DNA of 64,000 bases from Candidatus Aminicenantes bacterium UBA1061 (GTDB taxonomy: Bacteria > Acidobacteriota > Aminicenantia > Aminicenantales > Saccharicenantaceae), in NCBI GenBank assembly GCA_002316315.1, contig DCDG01000048.1:124614-188613 (forward strand), read 5' to 3'. A model generated the notes under the pieces. It searched no databases, had not been told where the DNA came from, and was given only the letters and a program-made list of their open reading frames with translations. Position numbers and translations under genes: made by a program. Below are positions 62,638 to 64,000 of this stretch, piece by piece (positions within the stretch are counted from its first letter, which is position 1; each line of letters opens with the position of its first letter).

Positions 62638-62678
62638 GGGACGTGATACTCTGTCCCTGGGACAGAGTATCACGTCCC
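62638..62678. repeat. 41-bp palindrome R7 between HAAS gene and nadE
   Basis: GGGACGTGATACTCTGTCCC, a single T, then the exact reverse complement. It begins 12 nt after the HAAS stop. Its right arm supplies the last codons and stop of nadE. It can form a 20-bp stem in both directions, suitable as a bidirectional terminator or 3' stabiliser. Confidence 0.85.
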
Positions 62679-63638
62679 TAATTCAGGCCAGTAAAGTTTC
62701 CGCATATGCGCTGATTTTTCCACTAATTTTTTGACCTCAATAATCTGTTCGCCAGTTATGCCTGCTGCGTCCAGAGCTTCAACTATTTCTGGCACCTCCC
62801 ATCCCTCCTCTAATGCCGCTAAAATTAAATCCAGCTTCTCGTAGGAAATGGCCAGGGCCTTTTCATCAGTAAGCCCCGGAATGATGTCAGGCGACGGCGC
62901 CTTATCTATGATCCGCCCTGGAACATTTAGATATCGGGCCAGCTCCCTGACCTGGGTTTTATATATATTCAAAAGTGGCATGATATCAGCCGCTGCATCA
63001 CACCCATATTTAACAAAAAACCCAACCAGCCATTCGCTTTTATTGGCCGCTCCCACCACCAATCTGTTTTCCTTTTCGCCCTCCAGATAGAGCAACAGCA
63101 TCCGCAATCTGTGTTTTGCCCGGTAATAGGCATTGCTCATCTTTAAGTAGGCGCTAAAGTCCTTATCCTTCAAGCCACCCAGGCTGGCAGCAAAAGGAGT
63201 TTCGCCGGTTTTCTTTTGATAATATTTATAAGCCCTCCTTACCATGATCTCTTTTAGTTTTTTCGGCAGGAGTGGCTTATTGAGTGGAAATAATTTATAG
63301 ACGCCAAGCTTTTTAAGATAAGGCGTAATATCAATCAGCCGGGCCTTTATCCCCAATTCTTCAGCCAGCACTAAGGCATCTTCCGCCTGCTCTTTATTAG
63401 AATCCTTCTCCGGCATGATGAGAGCCAGGGTTTTCTCCGGCCCAACCGCTCCCTTACATAAAGCAGCGACCACCGCCGAATCAACTCCCCCGCTTAGACC
63501 CAGCACCACTCCTTCCCTTTCTAACTCTTCTACATATTGCCGGATAAAAGCTTCTAAAGATACTGCCACCTCCTCCGGCTTGATTTCCATCTTGGCCTGA
63601 AGGTTCTTTAATTTGCTTTCTTTATTTCGATTATTCAA
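62670..63638 (-). CDS. nadE: NAD+ synthase (ammonia-dependent type)
   Basis: A 322-residue enzyme that amidates deamido-NAD with ATP. P-loop SGGVDSAVVAALC (residues 49-61), the KHRLRMLLLYLEGEKENRLVVGAANKSEWLVGFFVKYG core, and APSPDIIPGLTDE follow the family. No glutaminase domain is present. The segment from about 110 to 165 is longer than in typical 270-residue members, with LPKKLKEIMVRRAYKYY. The final residues Leu-Gly-Thr and the TGA stop are part of palindrome R7. Confidence 0.85.
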   Translation of the reverse strand: MNNRNKESKLKNLQAKMEIKPEEVAVSLEAFIRQYVEELEREGVVLGLSGGVDSAVVAALCKGAVGPEKTLALIMPEKDSNKEQAEDALVLAEELGIKARLIDITPYLKKLGVYKLFPLNKPLLPKKLKEIMVRRAYKYYQKKTGETPFAASLGGLKDKDFSAYLKMSNAYYRAKHRLRMLLLYLEGEKENRLVVGAANKSEWLVGFFVKYGCDAAADIMPLLNIYKTQVRELARYLNVPGRIIDKAPSPDIIPGLTDEKALAISYEKLDLILAALEEGWEVPEIVEALDAAGITGEQIIEVKKLVEKSAHMRKLYWPELGT

Positions 63639-63869
63639 CTCCGCACCACCAGGCTGTCAGGCTAAATCCGCTGAATTGATTATGCCTTACACTATTAGTT
63701 CCACTTTTCGCTTCTCTTACTCGACATCAATCTCGGTTATTTTTATCCTTTCCTATTCAGCGGGCTCCCTTGCTCTTATCTTTAAAAGTTATACTCCCGG
63801 AGCTCTCCCTCGCAGATAAATAACTTCATCCGGCAGCGCCTTAGACATATAAATCTATCTAGGATTATC

Positions 63870-64000
63870 TTATAAATTTCCTCTGTCAAATCCAAATACA
63901 ACAAAAGGACATTCAAAGCACAGGCCACAGCCCAGGCAAAATTTGTCAGGCGTACTCTCTTTTGTCACGATTTTCAGGAGGGGGACGTGATACTCTGTCC
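63870..64000 (-). CDS. 3' end of a ferredoxin-like gene, running off the window
   Basis: The minus-strand frame ending at a TAA at 63870-63872 translates to KESTPDKFCLGCGLCFECP followed by FVVFGFDRGNL. CxxCxxCxxxCP is the 4Fe-4S ferredoxin cluster signature. Upstream the frame remains open through REP-like unit R8 (reading Thr-Glu-Tyr-His-Val-Pro) to the edge. Only 43 codons are visible, so gene family and completeness are unknown; a remnant with the repeat inserted is possible. Confidence 0.5.
   Translation of the reverse strand, partial: TEYHVPLLKIVTKESTPDKFCLGCGLCFECPFVVFGFDRGNL
63981..64000 (+). repeat. REP-like unit R8 at the window edge
   Basis: GGGGACGTGATACTCTGTCC, cut by the window end. 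It lies within the open frame of the ferredoxin-like sequence. Confidence 0.7.

Noticed and set aside
63613..63819. 68-codon plus-strand ORF near the right end
   Set aside because: Ser/Thr-rich composition without motif or ribosome site; likely non-coding.
56660..63980. CRISPR array from the repeated units
   Set aside because: Spacing is irregular, units are palindromic and partly degenerate, and no cas genes are present; this is a REP-like family.

Overview
The window is about 64 kb of a diderm bacterial chromosome. Evidence for a diderm is a TolC-MFP-RND efflux operon, many Sec signal peptides on envelope proteins, a PilT-type ATPase and a lytic transglycosylase. The density of TPR proteins, the tricorn-like protease, the M14 and M48 peptidases, a 6-bladed beta-propeller lipoprotein-like gene and an SBBP-repeat protein resemble uncultured Acidobacteriota/Aminicenantota-type genomes. 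That placement is inference from gene content; no marker was aligned.

Layout. 0-5 kb: 5' part of trigger factor, tRNA-Leu(UAG), a secreted protease-TPR protein, membrane proteins and a lipid kinase. 5-15 kb (minus strand): slt, alaS and pilT, then a compact heat-shock operon hrcA-grpE-dnaK-dnaJ-rsmE-Ser/Thr kinase. It starts from a consensus promoter with no CIRCE visible, and its DnaK lacks the helical lid. 15-19 kb: a saccharopine operon (LKR, saccharopine dehydrogenase, MEMO-family protein). 19-25.8 kb: cysS, yraN, an M14 peptidase, folK, a cysteine desulfurase and DsrC. 25.8-36 kb: orphan histidine kinase, metallo-hydrolase, Ca2+ P-type ATPase, Mrp ATPase, tricorn-like protease. 36-49 kb: ZIP transporter, RND efflux operon, a metzincin-TPR protein and a giant SBBP/FN3 protein. 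49-53 kb: a Mg2+ P-type ATPase behind a roughly 390-nt structured leader, translationally coupled to a PTS EIIA-like protein. 53-64 kb is accessory in character: M48 protease, nitroreductase remnant, long non-coding stretches, dispersed REP-like palindromes, PadR/HAAS pair, nadE and the tail of a ferredoxin-like gene.

The most striking local system is at 57.9-59.1 kb. A consensus promoter drives a complete cobalamin riboswitch with a Rho-independent terminator, upstream of an isocitrate-lyase/PEP-mutase superfamily lyase carrying the KRCGH motif. This looks like a B12-repressed, B12-independent carbon route. The same lyase and nadE each end on a stop codon contained in a REP-like palindrome (units related to GGGACGTGATACTCTGTCCC). 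At least eight copies or relics of this family occur between 56.7 kb and the window end, and I noticed none before that. No transposase gene is in the window, so the repeats are presumably mobilised by an element elsewhere.
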